The notes beneath the pieces were generated by a model that saw only the letters and a list, made by a program, of their open reading frames with translations, made no database searches and was not told the origin of the DNA. Below are positions 17,537-25,463 of a stretch of 64,000 nucleotides of DNA, in pieces (the first letter of the stretch is position 1; each line of letters starts with the position of its first letter). The stretch comes from an uncultured Bacteroidales bacterium (lineage in GTDB: Bacteria; Bacteroidota; Bacteroidia; Bacteroidales; UBA932), in NCBI GenBank assembly GCA_900317845.1, contig ONII01000012.1:1-64000 (forward strand), written 5' to 3'. Position numbers and translations under genes: made by a program.

Positions 17537-18546
17537 GCCACAGCACCGGTTTGGGTGAACTGAAACGGAACCACCTGGCCGGGAAGGGCACGCAGGGCCT
17601 CCCGGACGGCCACCCGCTTTTGCGGCGGCACCATGAGCATGATGAATCCCCCGCCTCCGGCACCGGACACCTTGCCGGAGATGGCCCCGGCCGCCAGCGC
17701 CACGTCAAAGGCCTCCTGGATCTGGGGATTGGTGATGGTGTCGGCCATCTTTTTCTTGTCCTCCCAGGCGGCGCCAAGGATGCGGGCAAAGGTGGCCATA
17801 TCGCCCTGCAGAAGGGCCAGTTTCATGTCTATGGCGCTTTGCTTGATGCGATGCATGGCATCTACGGCGGAGCTATCTCCCCGCCGGGTGGCCTGCTGCT
17901 GCTTTTCAATGATGGCGGCCCCTTCCCTGCTCCGGCCCGTAAAATACAGCAGCAGAGAGCCTTCCAGCTCCTGCACAATCCAGTCTTTTACGCGCAGCGG
18001 ATTCACAATCACCAGGTCGCTGGGCAGGAATTCCATGAAGTTGAAGCCGCCAAAGGCGGCCGCGTACTGGTCCTGTTTGCCGCCGGCGAGCAGGAGGTCT
18101 TTCCGCTCAATCTCGTAGGCCAGGCGGGCCAGTTCGTAGTCTCCCAGCGGAATGTCCATCCACTCCGCAAAGCATTTGAGAATGCACACCACCATGGTGG
18201 AGGAGGTCCCCAGGCCCGATCCGGCCGGAGCATCGTTATAGGTGGTAATGGCAAAGCCGGGCGCCGGCACGGGGCCGAAATCCCGCACCATCCGGTTGTA
18301 CACGCCATCCACCAGGAGGGCGCCCGAGGAGAGCGGACCAGTGCCCAGGGGCACCTCGCACAGCACACCGGCATCGGCCGCATTTACCCGTACTACGGGC
18401 AGGCTGAGCGCTTCGATGGTACAGTAGGCCGCCAGGTTGATGGTGGCATTGAGGACATTGCCGCCGTACAAGTCGCTGTACGGAGACACATCGCTTCCGC
18501 CGCCGGCAAGGCCCAGGCGAAGCGGGGCTTTGCTTCTTACAATCAT
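17524..18546 (-). CDS. hddA: D-glycero-alpha-D-manno-heptose-7-phosphate kinase (GHMP kinase)
   Basis: The product is 340 aa. N-terminal RSKAPLRLGLAGGGSDVSPY, the GHMP ATP loop GSGLGTSSTMVV and the C-terminal GKVSGAGGGGFIMLM motif are those of HddA. It phosphorylates C1 of heptose-7-phosphate in the cytoplasm, giving the bisphosphate that the fused GmhB/HddC protein uses. The isomerase GmhA is not in this window. The product GDP-heptose goes to capsule, O-antigen or S-layer glycan. It overlaps the flavodiiron gene by 4 bp and its downstream neighbour by 13 bp. Confidence 0.9.
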   Translation of the reverse strand: MIVRSKAPLRLGLAGGGSDVSPYSDLYGGNVLNATINLAAYCTIEALSLPVVRVNAADAGVLCEVPLGTGPLSSGALLVDGVYNRMVRDFGPVPAPGFAITTYNDAPAGSGLGTSSTMVVCILKCFAEWMDIPLGDYELARLAYEIERKDLLLAGGKQDQYAAAFGGFNFMEFLPSDLVIVNPLRVKDWIVQELEGSLLLYFTGRSREGAAIIEKQQQATRRGDSSAVDAMHRIKQSAIDMKLALLQGDMATFARILGAAWEDKKKMADTITNPQIQEAFDVALAAGAISGKVSGAGGGGFIMLMVPPQKRVAVREALRALPGQVVPFQFTQTGAVAWKL

Positions 18547-19718
18547 GCCAAAATTGCGTTTGCAAGGGCTTCCAGAGCCGCCTGGTCTTCTGCCTTATAG
18601 CGGCTGCGGATGGTCACCAATTCCCCGACCTGCTCTACGTCTTTCATGGCGCCGAACATCTCTTTCATTACGCGGCCGGCGCTGGGGGCCCAGGAACCGT
18701 TCTCGATAAGGGCCACGCGGCGTTTTTGCCAGCCTTTAACCTGCAGGCTGTGCAGGAAATCGTATGCGGGCGTGAACAGGCCGGCATCGTAGGAAGCAGC
18801 TGCAAGGACCAGCGTCCCGTATCGGAAGGCGTCTTCCACGGCCTCTGCGCGGTCCTCCCGCGTAAGGTCACACACGGCCACCTTGGGACAGCCCTTTTCA
18901 CGGAGCAAGTCTGCGAGTTTTAAGGCTACTTCCGCCGTGCCGCCATGGATGGAGGCATAGGCCACAAAGACGCCGGGCGTTTCTACGCCGTAGCTGCTCC
19001 AGGTATTGTACAAGTCCAGATAATAGGCCAGGTTTTCCCGCAAAATGGGGCCGTGCAGCGGAGCGATGGTGTCAATTGCGAGACCGGCCATCTTTTTCAA
19101 GAGCGCCTGCACCTGAGGGCCGTATTTGCCGCAGATATTGAAGTAATAGCGGCGGCCTTCGCAGGCCCAGTCACCGTCTTCATCGCCCCAGAAACCGCAG
19201 GTTTCCAGTGCGCCGAACTTCCCGAAGGCATCGGCCGAGAAAAGAATGTGGGCGGCGGAATCATAGCTCACCATCACCTCCGGCCAATGCACCATGGCTG
19301 CGGAGAAAAATTGCAGGCTGTGGGTGCCCAGGCTCAGTGTGTCCCCTTCTTTCACGGCCAGCGTGTTGAAGGTTTTGCCGGGCTGGAACTGACCCAGGAA
19401 CTTGAGGGCCATGGCGCTGGCAACAATTTGGATAGCAGGATATTTCTCTGCCAAAAGGCCGATGAGGGCCGAATGGTCCGGCTCCATATGATGCACCACC
19501 AGATAGTCCGGCTGGCGGCCTTCCAGGGCCTCTTCCAGGTGTTGGAACCAGGTTTCTTCCATCCGGGCATCGGCCGTATCCAGAATAGCAATTTTATCGT
19601 CCTTGATCAGGTACGAATTATAGGCCATGCCCTCCGGCACAACGTACTGGCTTTCAAATAAATCCAGGGTAAGGTCATCCGTCCCGATGTAAAAAATGTC
19701 GCGTGCAATTTCTTTCAT
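18543..19718 (-). CDS. Flavodiiron protein (FprA family A-type flavoprotein)
   Basis: The product is 391 aa: an N-terminal metallo-beta-lactamase-like diiron domain and a C-terminal flavodoxin domain (from about 250; VFVAYASIHGGTAEVA). Iron ligands are visible: HxExDH (His77, Glu79, Asp81, His82), a His in MVHWPE, an Asp in FSADAFG and a His in PLHGPIL. The family reduces O2 to water or NO to N2O and protects anaerobes. A -7 box lies 19 bp upstream. It is the first gene of the operon that continues into heptose synthesis; the functional link is unclear. Confidence 0.93.
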   Translation of the reverse strand: MKEIARDIFYIGTDDLTLDLFESQYVVPEGMAYNSYLIKDDKIAILDTADARMEETWFQHLEEALEGRQPDYLVVHHMEPDHSALIGLLAEKYPAIQIVASAMALKFLGQFQPGKTFNTLAVKEGDTLSLGTHSLQFFSAAMVHWPEVMVSYDSAAHILFSADAFGKFGALETCGFWGDEDGDWACEGRRYYFNICGKYGPQVQALLKKMAGLAIDTIAPLHGPILRENLAYYLDLYNTWSSYGVETPGVFVAYASIHGGTAEVALKLADLLREKGCPKVAVCDLTREDRAEAVEDAFRYGTLVLAAASYDAGLFTPAYDFLHSLQVKGWQKRRVALIENGSWAPSAGRVMKEMFGAMKDVEQVGELVTIRSRYKAEDQAALEALANAILA

Positions 19719-19737
19719 ATCCCATTCAATTGGATTA

Positions 19738-19745
19738 CAAAGATA
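19738..19745 (-). promoter_or_regulatory. -7 box for flavodiiron/heptose operon
   Basis: Reverse-strand TATCTTTG, 19 nt upstream of the ATG at 19718. Confidence 0.65.
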
Positions 19746-19753
19746 AAAATAAA

Positions 19754-21010
19754 ATGCGTATCTTGCGGAAAATTTTGGTCGATATGACGCTGAAGCAACG
19801 TATACGCCGCTTTATCCAACGGCACATCTTCATTTACGATGAATTAGACACAGCCGGGGCCGCACAGCGCATCAAAAGCAGTATCTGGTTCCGGGGCACC
19901 AATGTTTGGATTCTCGCCTTTTCCATTGTCATTGCCTCTGTAGGCCTCAATGTGAATTCCACGGCGGTGATTATCGGCGCCATGCTGGTCTCCCCGCTCA
20001 TGGGCCCTATTATCGGCGCCGGTTTGGCGCTGGGAACCAACGACCTGGACCTTCTCAAGGCGGCCGGGCGCAACCTGTTGGTGATGGTGCTCATCTCGCT
20101 GGCGGCATCCACCCTCTTTTTCATCGTGTCTCCCCTGGCGCTGGTGAATCCCACGGAGCTTGAGGCCCGCACCAGCCCCACCATTTACGATGTGCTTATC
20201 GCCCTGTTCGGCGGCCTGGCGGGCATTCTGGAGAATAGCCGCAAGGAGCGCGGTACGGTGCTTTCGGGCGTAGCCATTGCCACGGCGCTCATGCCGCCGC
20301 TGTGCACCGCCGGTTACGGCCTGGCCCACTGGCAGCTGCATTTCTTCTTTGGGGCGCTGTACCTGTTCATCATCAACAGCGTATTCATCGCACTGGCTAC
20401 CTACCTCATGGTCAAGTACTTGCGCTTCGAGACCGTAGCCGGTCTGGACGTTGCCGGTGCCAAACGCCGGCGCAATGTTATATCGGCCGTACTGGTGATT
20501 GTGCTGGTACCCAGCATCTGGACGGCCATTGAGCTCATCGGCGACAACAATTACGAGCGCAATGTGCAGCTCATGATGGAGGAAGACCGCTTCGTGGGCC
20601 CGCACACGTACGTGTACGACTATGAAGTCAAAGGCCGGACGGTGAACTTTTCCCTGGCCGGCGAGCCCCTCTCGGACGAGGCCCGCGAAGCATTCATGAA
20701 ACGCGCCGACAGTCATCATATCAAGGCCAAGACCATTACCATCACGGAACATGCGGTTGGCATGAGCCAGAAGGACATGGACAATCTTATCAATGAGGTG
20801 TACGCGCGCACGGAGGCGGAACTCAATCAGAACGACCAGCAAATTGGCGGCTTCGACGCCCGCCTGCGCTCGCTGGAAGGCCGCCTGGAAGGGGTGATCG
20901 CCATGAACGATTCCCTCCACGCCCGCAACCTTGCCCTGCAGCACAAGGCCGACTCCCTCAAGCATGTGGCCGACTCCCTCGCCAGTCGCCGCCACGGCAA
21001 GAAAAAATAA
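19754..21010 (+). CDS. DUF389 family membrane protein
   Basis: The product is 418 aa from the ATG at 19754; an upstream ATG at 19703 would extend into the divergent gene and its promoter. Six or so membrane helices (about 35-245) include VIIGAMLVSPLMGPIIGAGLA and ATALMPPLCTAGYGLA, diagnostic of DUF389 (TIGR00341-like) proteins. The C-terminal third is soluble and ends in a coiled coil (FDARLRSLEGRLEGVIAM then repeated DSL units). Function is unknown; the inner-membrane location is inferred. Confidence 0.88.
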   Translation: MRILRKILVDMTLKQRIRRFIQRHIFIYDELDTAGAAQRIKSSIWFRGTNVWILAFSIVIASVGLNVNSTAVIIGAMLVSPLMGPIIGAGLALGTNDLDLLKAAGRNLLVMVLISLAASTLFFIVSPLALVNPTELEARTSPTIYDVLIALFGGLAGILENSRKERGTVLSGVAIATALMPPLCTAGYGLAHWQLHFFFGALYLFIINSVFIALATYLMVKYLRFETVAGLDVAGAKRRRNVISAVLVIVLVPSIWTAIELIGDNNYERNVQLMMEEDRFVGPHTYVYDYEVKGRTVNFSLAGEPLSDEAREAFMKRADSHHIKAKTITITEHAVGMSQKDMDNLINEVYARTEAELNQNDQQIGGFDARLRSLEGRLEGVIAMNDSLHARNLALQHKADSLKHVADSLASRRHGKKK

Positions 21011-21035
21011 ATTTTGCGAATTCTGAAAAAGGTGC

Positions 21036-21043
21036 TATCTTTG
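21036..21043 (+). promoter_or_regulatory. -7 box for tRNA-Cys
   Basis: TATCTTTG, 10 nt upstream of the tRNA 5' end. Confidence 0.65.
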
Positions 21044-21053
21044 CATTCCCTTT

Positions 21054-21124
21054 GGTGCTATGGCCGAGCGGTTAGGCACAGGTCTGCAAAACCTGCTACA
21101 GCGGTTCGATTCCGCTTGGCACCT
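21054..21124 (+). tRNA. tRNA-Cys (anticodon GCA)
   Basis: A 71-nt cloverleaf: acceptor GGTGCTA pairs with TGGCACC, D arm GCC/GGC, anticodon stem CAGGT/ACCTG with loop CTGCAAA (anticodon GCA), T arm AGCGG/CCGCT with loop TTCGATT, discriminator T. CCA is not encoded. Confidence 0.97.
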
Positions 21125-21129
21125 CTTCA

Positions 21130-21166
21130 AAAGCCCTCACAGATTGCTGTGAGGGCTTTCCTTTTT
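21130..21166 (+). terminator. Intrinsic terminator of tRNA-Cys
   Basis: AAGCCCTCACA / TGTGAGGGCTT hairpin followed by a T-rich run, directly after the tRNA. Confidence 0.85.
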
Positions 21167-21201
21167 GCATTGAGCCCCGTCTTTTTTTGCACGAATGTGC
21201 A

Positions 21202-21320
21202 TAAAAAAAAAGAGTGTCGGCCTGTCTCAGGCGGACGCTCTTACTAACCACATAATTAATAACACTAAAACTAATAACCAATAGAATGATTCCGTCAAGA
21301 GAACCTTGCTTCCTCATTCC
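21202..21320 (-). ncRNA. Putative small RNA transcription unit, about 118 nt
   Basis: On the minus strand a consensus -7 box (TACCTTTG, 21326-21333) is followed by about 75 nt of low-GC sequence. It ends in a strong 14-bp terminator stem (arms 21211-21224 and 21228-21242, loop AGA) and nine U residues (21210-21202). A small internal hairpin CAAG/CTTG lies near the 5' end. No gene follows within reach: the next features are the converging tRNA-Cys terminator and tRNA. A short frame starting MRKQGSLDG runs through it but has no ribosome site and is mostly stem sequence, so I favour a non-coding RNA. The family is not identified. Confidence 0.6.
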
Positions 21321-21325
21321 GGATA

Positions 21326-21333
21326 CAAAGGTA
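21326..21333 (-). promoter_or_regulatory. -7 box for the putative small RNA
   Basis: Reverse-strand TACCTTTG within an A/T-rich region; transcription would run leftward and end at about 21202. Confidence 0.6.
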
Positions 21334-21546
21334 CGGCAATTTTTTGGATTTGCAAATTTTTTCAAAAGATTTTTTAATAAAATTTTTACTAAATTTGTTA
21401 ATATATTGATTTTCAGAGATTTGTATATTAAGTAAAATTTGGTCCACTAATTAATAAAATTTTTAAAAAGCCATTACACACCATCAAAATGGGGTTTTAG
21501 ACTTCTCGAAACAGCCCGAAACACTCAGCCGCCTATAAATTGTAAG
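21334..21546. other. A/T-rich intergenic stretch, no gene seen
   Basis: About 210 bp, very A/T-rich, between the small-RNA promoter and the terminator of the threonine dehydrogenase gene. I see no reading frame or RNA gene. Repeated AATAAAATTTTT-like words occur (around 21370-21390 and 21452-21466). Confidence 0.6.
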
Positions 21547-21584
21547 CAAAAATAAAAATAGTGCTTACGATTTGTAAGCACTAT
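21547..21584 (-). terminator. Intrinsic terminator of the threonine dehydrogenase gene
   Basis: On the minus strand the stem ATAGTGCTTAC / GTAAGCACTAT with a 5-nt loop is followed by TTTTATTTTTG. It lies 44 bp after the stop codon. Confidence 0.85.
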
Positions 21585-21627
21585 CCTATCTTTTACTTTC
21601 AACTTTCCGTGCCCGGTAACGGAGACC

Positions 21628-22587
21628 TTATTGCACTCCCAGTTTCAGTCGCAGATTCTTAATCATATCCACCGTCATGCTGTCCATATCATAGGTGGGT
21701 TTCCAGTCCCATTCTGCACGGGCGCAGCTGTCGTCCATGCTGTCCGGCCAGGAAGTGGCGATGGCCTGGCGTACAGGGTCCACCTCATAGCGCACCTGCA
21801 GCGAAGGAATGTATTCACGGATTTTGGCAAAGATTTGCTCCGGCTCAAAGCTCATGGAGGCAATGTTAAAGGAATTGCGGTGCTTGAGGCGGGAAGGATC
21901 CGCTTCCATGAGCATCATGGCGGCATGCAGGGCATCCGGCATGTACATCATATCCATATAGGTTCCCGGGGCGATGGGACAAGTGAACTCCTCCCCTTTT
22001 ACGGCGCTGTAATATACCTCGACGGCATAGTCCGTGGTGCCGCCGCCCGGCAGCGTGGTGTAGGAGATAAGGCCCGGGAAACGGACCGAACGGGTATCGA
22101 CCCCGTATTTATGGAAATAATAGTCTGACAGCAGTTCCGTGGCTACCTTGGTGACGCCGTACATGGAACGCGGGCGCTGAATGGTGTCCTGGGGCGTTCC
22201 CACATGCGGGGTTTCCGGACCAAAAGAGCCTATGGAAGACGGCGTAAACACCGCCACGCCCTTTTCACGGGCAATTTCCAGGATATTGAGCAGGCCGTTC
22301 ATCTGGATGTCCCAGGCCAGGAGGGGCTTCCGCTCCGCCACGGCCGAAAGCAGAGCCGCCAGGTTATAGATGGTGTCTATCTTGTAGCGCGTAACAATTT
22401 CTGCCAATCCGGCGGCATCGCGTACATCCGCAATGGCCGACGGGCCGCTTTCCAATAAAACGCCCTTGGGCTCTGCGCCGGGAATGTACCCCGCCACAAC
22501 CGTGCTCTGAGGGATTTCACGCCTCAGTTTCATTGTCAGTTCCGAGCCAATCTGGCCGGTTGAGCCCACCACAAGGATATTCTTCAT
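21628..22587 (-). CDS. NAD-dependent L-threonine 3-dehydrogenase, extended-SDR type
   Basis: The product is 319 aa. N-terminal Rossmann motif VVGSTGQIGSEL, NLAALLSAVAE, SSIGSFGP and the catalytic YGVTK (Tyr/Lys) place it in the UDP-galactose-epimerase-like threonine dehydrogenase group rather than the zinc-dependent Tdh. It oxidises L-threonine to 2-amino-3-oxobutyrate. The next gene, divergent across a shared promoter region, encodes the lyase for that product, which supports the assignment. Cytoplasmic. Confidence 0.9.
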   Translation of the reverse strand: MKNILVVGSTGQIGSELTMKLRREIPQSTVVAGYIPGAEPKGVLLESGPSAIADVRDAAGLAEIVTRYKIDTIYNLAALLSAVAERKPLLAWDIQMNGLLNILEIAREKGVAVFTPSSIGSFGPETPHVGTPQDTIQRPRSMYGVTKVATELLSDYYFHKYGVDTRSVRFPGLISYTTLPGGGTTDYAVEVYYSAVKGEEFTCPIAPGTYMDMMYMPDALHAAMMLMEADPSRLKHRNSFNIASMSFEPEQIFAKIREYIPSLQVRYEVDPVRQAIATSWPDSMDDSCARAEWDWKPTYDMDSMTVDMIKNLRLKLGVQ

Positions 22588-22609
22588 AACGATTCTCAGT
22601 TTAGTATCG

Positions 22610-22617
22610 CAAATTTA
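22610..22617 (-). promoter_or_regulatory. -7 box for threonine dehydrogenase gene
   Basis: Reverse-strand TAAATTTG, 22 nt upstream of the ATG at 22587. Confidence 0.6.
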
Positions 22618-22651
22618 TGCTTTTTTATGTACATATTCAAGATAAAAACGT

Positions 22652-22659
22652 TAAATTTG
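22652..22659 (+). promoter_or_regulatory. -7 box for kbl
   Basis: TAAATTTG, 29 nt upstream of the ATG at 22689. It is identical in sequence to the divergent box at 22610-22617. Confidence 0.6.
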
Positions 22660-22688
22660 AAAGCAGAAACCCTTAATTACACTATACT

Positions 22689-23879
22689 ATGTACGGAAAA
22701 TTCCAAACGTATCTCCAAAATGAACTAAAGGCCATTGACGAGGCCGGACTCTATAAGAAAGAGCGGAATATCGCCAGCCCGCAAAGCGCAGAAATCACCC
22801 TTCAGGATGGCAGCAAAGCCCTCAACTTCTGCGCCAACAATTACCTGGGCCTCGCAGACAATCCCCGTCTGATTGCCGCCGCCAAACAGGCCATGGACAG
22901 CCGCGGCTACGGCATGTCCTCCGTCCGCTTCATCTGCGGCACCCAGGACATCCACAAGGAGCTGGAAAAAGCCATCGCAGACTACTTCCACACGGAAGAC
23001 GCCATCTTGTATGCCGCCTGTTTCGACGCCAACGGCGGTGTGTTTGAGCCGCTGTTCACCGCAGAAGACGCCATTATCTCGGATTCCCTCAACCACGCCT
23101 CCATCATTGACGGCGTACGCCTGTGCAAAGCCCAGCGCTTCCGTTATGCCAACGCAGACATGGCCGATCTGGAAGAAAAACTCAAGGAAGCCCAGGCCTG
23201 CCGCTTCCGCATCATCGTCACGGACGGCGTGTTCTCTATGGACGGCAACGTGGCTCCCATGGACAAGATTTGCGCCCTGGCCGATAAATACGACGCCCTG
23301 GTAATGGTGGACGAGAGCCACAGCGCCGGCGTGGTGGGGCCCACCGGCCATGGCGTAGCGGAGCAGTTCAACTGCTACGGGAAGATTGACATCTTCACCG
23401 GCACCCTTGGCAAGGCCTTCGGCGGCGCCGTCGGCGGGTTCACCACCGGCCGGAAAGAAATTATCGACATGCTCCGTCAGCGCAGCCGTCCGTACCTGTT
23501 CTCCAACTCCATTCCGCCCATGGTGGCCGGTGCCGCACTGGAGACGTTCCGCATCCTGAAGGAAAGCAATGCCCTGCACGACAAACTGGTGGAAAATGTG
23601 AATTACTTCCGCGACAGGATGATGGCGGCCGGCTTTGACATCAAGCCCACCCAGAGCGCCATTTGCGCCGTTATGCTGTACGACGCTCCCCTTTCCCAGA
23701 AATTCGCCGCCAAGATGGCCCAGGAGGGCATCTTCGTCACCGGTTTCTACTACCCGGTAGTGCCCAAGGGGCAGGCCCGCATCCGCGTACAACTAAGCGC
23801 CGCCCACGAAAAAGCGCACCTGGACAAAGCCATCGCCGCTTTTATTAAAGTAGGAAAAGAACTGGGCGTACTGAAATAG
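22689..23879 (+). CDS. kbl: Glycine C-acetyltransferase (2-amino-3-ketobutyrate CoA ligase)
   Basis: The product is 396 aa. This alpha-oxoamine synthase has the PLP lysine in GTLGKAFGG (Lys242), DESHSAGVVG (Asp208) and SLNHASIIDG (His136). It cleaves 2-amino-3-oxobutyrate with CoA to glycine and acetyl-CoA. Pairing with the divergent threonine dehydrogenase makes a complete threonine-to-glycine pathway, and the glycine cleavage operon lies 10 kb away. Other members of the fold (BioF, SPT) are possible, but the sequence and context favour Kbl. Confidence 0.93.
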   Translation: MYGKFQTYLQNELKAIDEAGLYKKERNIASPQSAEITLQDGSKALNFCANNYLGLADNPRLIAAAKQAMDSRGYGMSSVRFICGTQDIHKELEKAIADYFHTEDAILYAACFDANGGVFEPLFTAEDAIISDSLNHASIIDGVRLCKAQRFRYANADMADLEEKLKEAQACRFRIIVTDGVFSMDGNVAPMDKICALADKYDALVMVDESHSAGVVGPTGHGVAEQFNCYGKIDIFTGTLGKAFGGAVGGFTTGRKEIIDMLRQRSRPYLFSNSIPPMVAGAALETFRILKESNALHDKLVENVNYFRDRMMAAGFDIKPTQSAICAVMLYDAPLSQKFAAKMAQEGIFVTGFYYPVVPKGQARIRVQLSAAHEKAHLDKAIAAFIKVGKELGVLK

Positions 23880-23887
23880 TCCCCGGA

Positions 23888-24397
23888 TTATTCGCCGTCT
23901 ACCCGGTGTTCGAGGCTTTCCTCGGACACCTTTTTTTTGCCGGGCTTTCCAAAGATGACGAATTCGCTCATAAAGAAATTGAACACGCCGGAGAAGCACA
24001 GCCCCAGGAGGTTGCACAGCACGGGCTCCGAGGACCAGTCCTGGAACCATCCCAGGGCCACAAAGAGGAAGTGGAGGCCCTGCATGGCCACAAACTTAAT
24101 AAGGTACGCGCCCACGGAAGCCGCATTGTATGCAATAAAATGCCGGAAGAAAGACCGCACGGAACGCTGGCTGATGCGCTCCTTCCAAACAAAAAAGTAC
24201 GCGATGACAAAGTTCACCAGTGCCGCCACCTCGAAGGAAACGGTAGGCGCCACCCAGAAGCTACCCCAGTAGTTTCCATCGAATACATAGGCCGACAACC
24301 ACCAGTGCAGCCCCAGGTCCACCACTGTACCAGCACTGCTGGTGAGCATGAACATGAGGAACTTGGTGAGTATTTCTTTCTTTGTTCTCGGTTGCAT
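23888..24397 (-). CDS. GtrA-like four-helix membrane protein
   Basis: The product is 169 aa from the ATG at 24397; upstream codons of the open frame lie in the promoter. Four membrane helices are visible, with the GtrA-type opening LTKFLMFMLTSSAGTVVDLG and a central NFVIAYFFVWKERI. GtrA proteins are thought to help move undecaprenyl-linked sugars across the membrane or to partner glycosyltransferases. No glycosyltransferase is adjacent. The stop codon lies 8 bp from the converging kbl stop. A -7 box ends 8 nt before the start. Confidence 0.85.
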   Translation of the reverse strand: MQPRTKKEILTKFLMFMLTSSAGTVVDLGLHWWLSAYVFDGNYWGSFWVAPTVSFEVAALVNFVIAYFFVWKERISQRSVRSFFRHFIAYNAASVGAYLIKFVAMQGLHFLFVALGWFQDWSSEPVLCNLLGLCFSGVFNFFMSEFVIFGKPGKKKVSEESLEHRVDGE

Positions 24398-24405
24398 AAT
24401 CTCCG

Positions 24406-24413
24406 CAAAGATA
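24406..24413 (-). promoter_or_regulatory. -7 box for the GtrA-like gene
   Basis: Reverse-strand TATCTTTG, 8 nt before the ATG. Confidence 0.65.
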
Positions 24414-24470
24414 CAATTTTTTGTATTTCTCGCAAAATTGGTATAATTTCGCATTGTACAAATAGTGTAT

Positions 24471-25463
24471 ATGAGCCGTAAACCTATCATCCCTCCTGTA
24501 GAAAAAGCTTTGCTTAAGGCAGAGCTCAACCAAGATACCCTTCTTCGCACCACCAACCGCGCCGGAAACGAACTTTACGTAGTAGGCCCCGAATCCAAGA
24601 ATGTCATCCGTGAAATCGGCCGTCTGCGGGAAATCGCCTTCCGCAACGGCGGTGGTGGAACCGGAGAACCGCTGGACATAGACAAATTCGACACCGATCC
24701 CGCCTACGGGTATCGTCAGTTGGTGCTATGGGACCCGGAAGCGGAGGAAATCATTGGCGGATACCGTTTCTGCATTTGCGACGATGCTGTATACGACAAA
24801 TACGGCCAGCCCATCCTAACCTCCTCGCACATGTTCGAGTTCTCCAAGAGATTCCTGGAAGACTACCTCCCCTACACCCTGGAGTTGGGCCGCAGTTTTG
24901 TTTCCATTGAGTATCAGAGTTCCAAGGCCGGTTCCAAGAGCCTGTACGCCCTGGACAACCTGTTCGACGGCATTGGCGCCATCGGCGTTCTTTACAAAAA
25001 AAGCATCAAATATTTCTTCGGGAAAGCCACCATTTACCGCGAATACCCCACGGAGGCCCGCGAAATGATTATGGTGTTCATGAAAAAATATTTCGGGGAA
25101 GGCCACAAACTCATCCATATCCGCAAGGAAGTCAAGGTAGAGAATCCCCGCAAATACGCCAAACTCTTCAAGGGCCTGGAGTACAAAGATGCCTATAAAG
25201 TGTTAAAGGGAGAAATCCAAAGAATGGGCGTAACCATCCCCCCGCTGGTAAATACCTACATGAACCTCTCTCCCAGCATGATTTTCTTTGGGACGGGGAT
25301 CAACGATGAGTTTGGCGATATTTACGATTCCGGCCTCCTGATCAATTTCCAGGACCTGTATCCGGAAAAGAGCAAACGCCATGTGGAATCGTTCACGGCC
25401 CTTGGCTGGCGCACCATCAAACAGATGTTCAAACGCCTGAACCTGAGAAAACCTACTTTCTAA
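24471..25463 (+). CDS. GNAT-fold N-acyltransferase, candidate glycine-lipid enzyme GlsB
   Basis: The product is 330 aa, cytoplasmic. Motifs ELGRSFVSIEYQ and LGALYDG-like LFDGIGAIGVLY belong to the OlsB/hemolysin-like acyl-ACP N-acyltransferase group. In Bacteroides, GlsB N-acylates glycine with a 3-hydroxy fatty acid and GlsA adds a second acyl chain. A PlsC-type protein fitting GlsA is encoded 1.5 kb downstream (26972-27826). The substrate could also be another amino acid such as ornithine or serine. The ATG at 24471 is preferred over the codon two positions earlier. Promoter match upstream is weak (TAATTTCG, 24444-24451). Confidence 0.75.
   Translation: MSRKPIIPPVEKALLKAELNQDTLLRTTNRAGNELYVVGPESKNVIREIGRLREIAFRNGGGGTGEPLDIDKFDTDPAYGYRQLVLWDPEAEEIIGGYRFCICDDAVYDKYGQPILTSSHMFEFSKRFLEDYLPYTLELGRSFVSIEYQSSKAGSKSLYALDNLFDGIGAIGVLYKKSIKYFFGKATIYREYPTEAREMIMVFMKKYFGEGHKLIHIRKEVKVENPRKYAKLFKGLEYKDAYKVLKGEIQRMGVTIPPLVNTYMNLSPSMIFFGTGINDEFGDIYDSGLLINFQDLYPEKSKRHVESFTALGWRTIKQMFKRLNLRKPTF

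Noticed and set aside
21096-21365. 89-codon frame through the tRNA-Cys region and small-RNA unit
   Set aside because: It runs through a promoter, a terminator and the tRNA gene, so it cannot be one transcript; better explained as non-coding RNA plus flanks.
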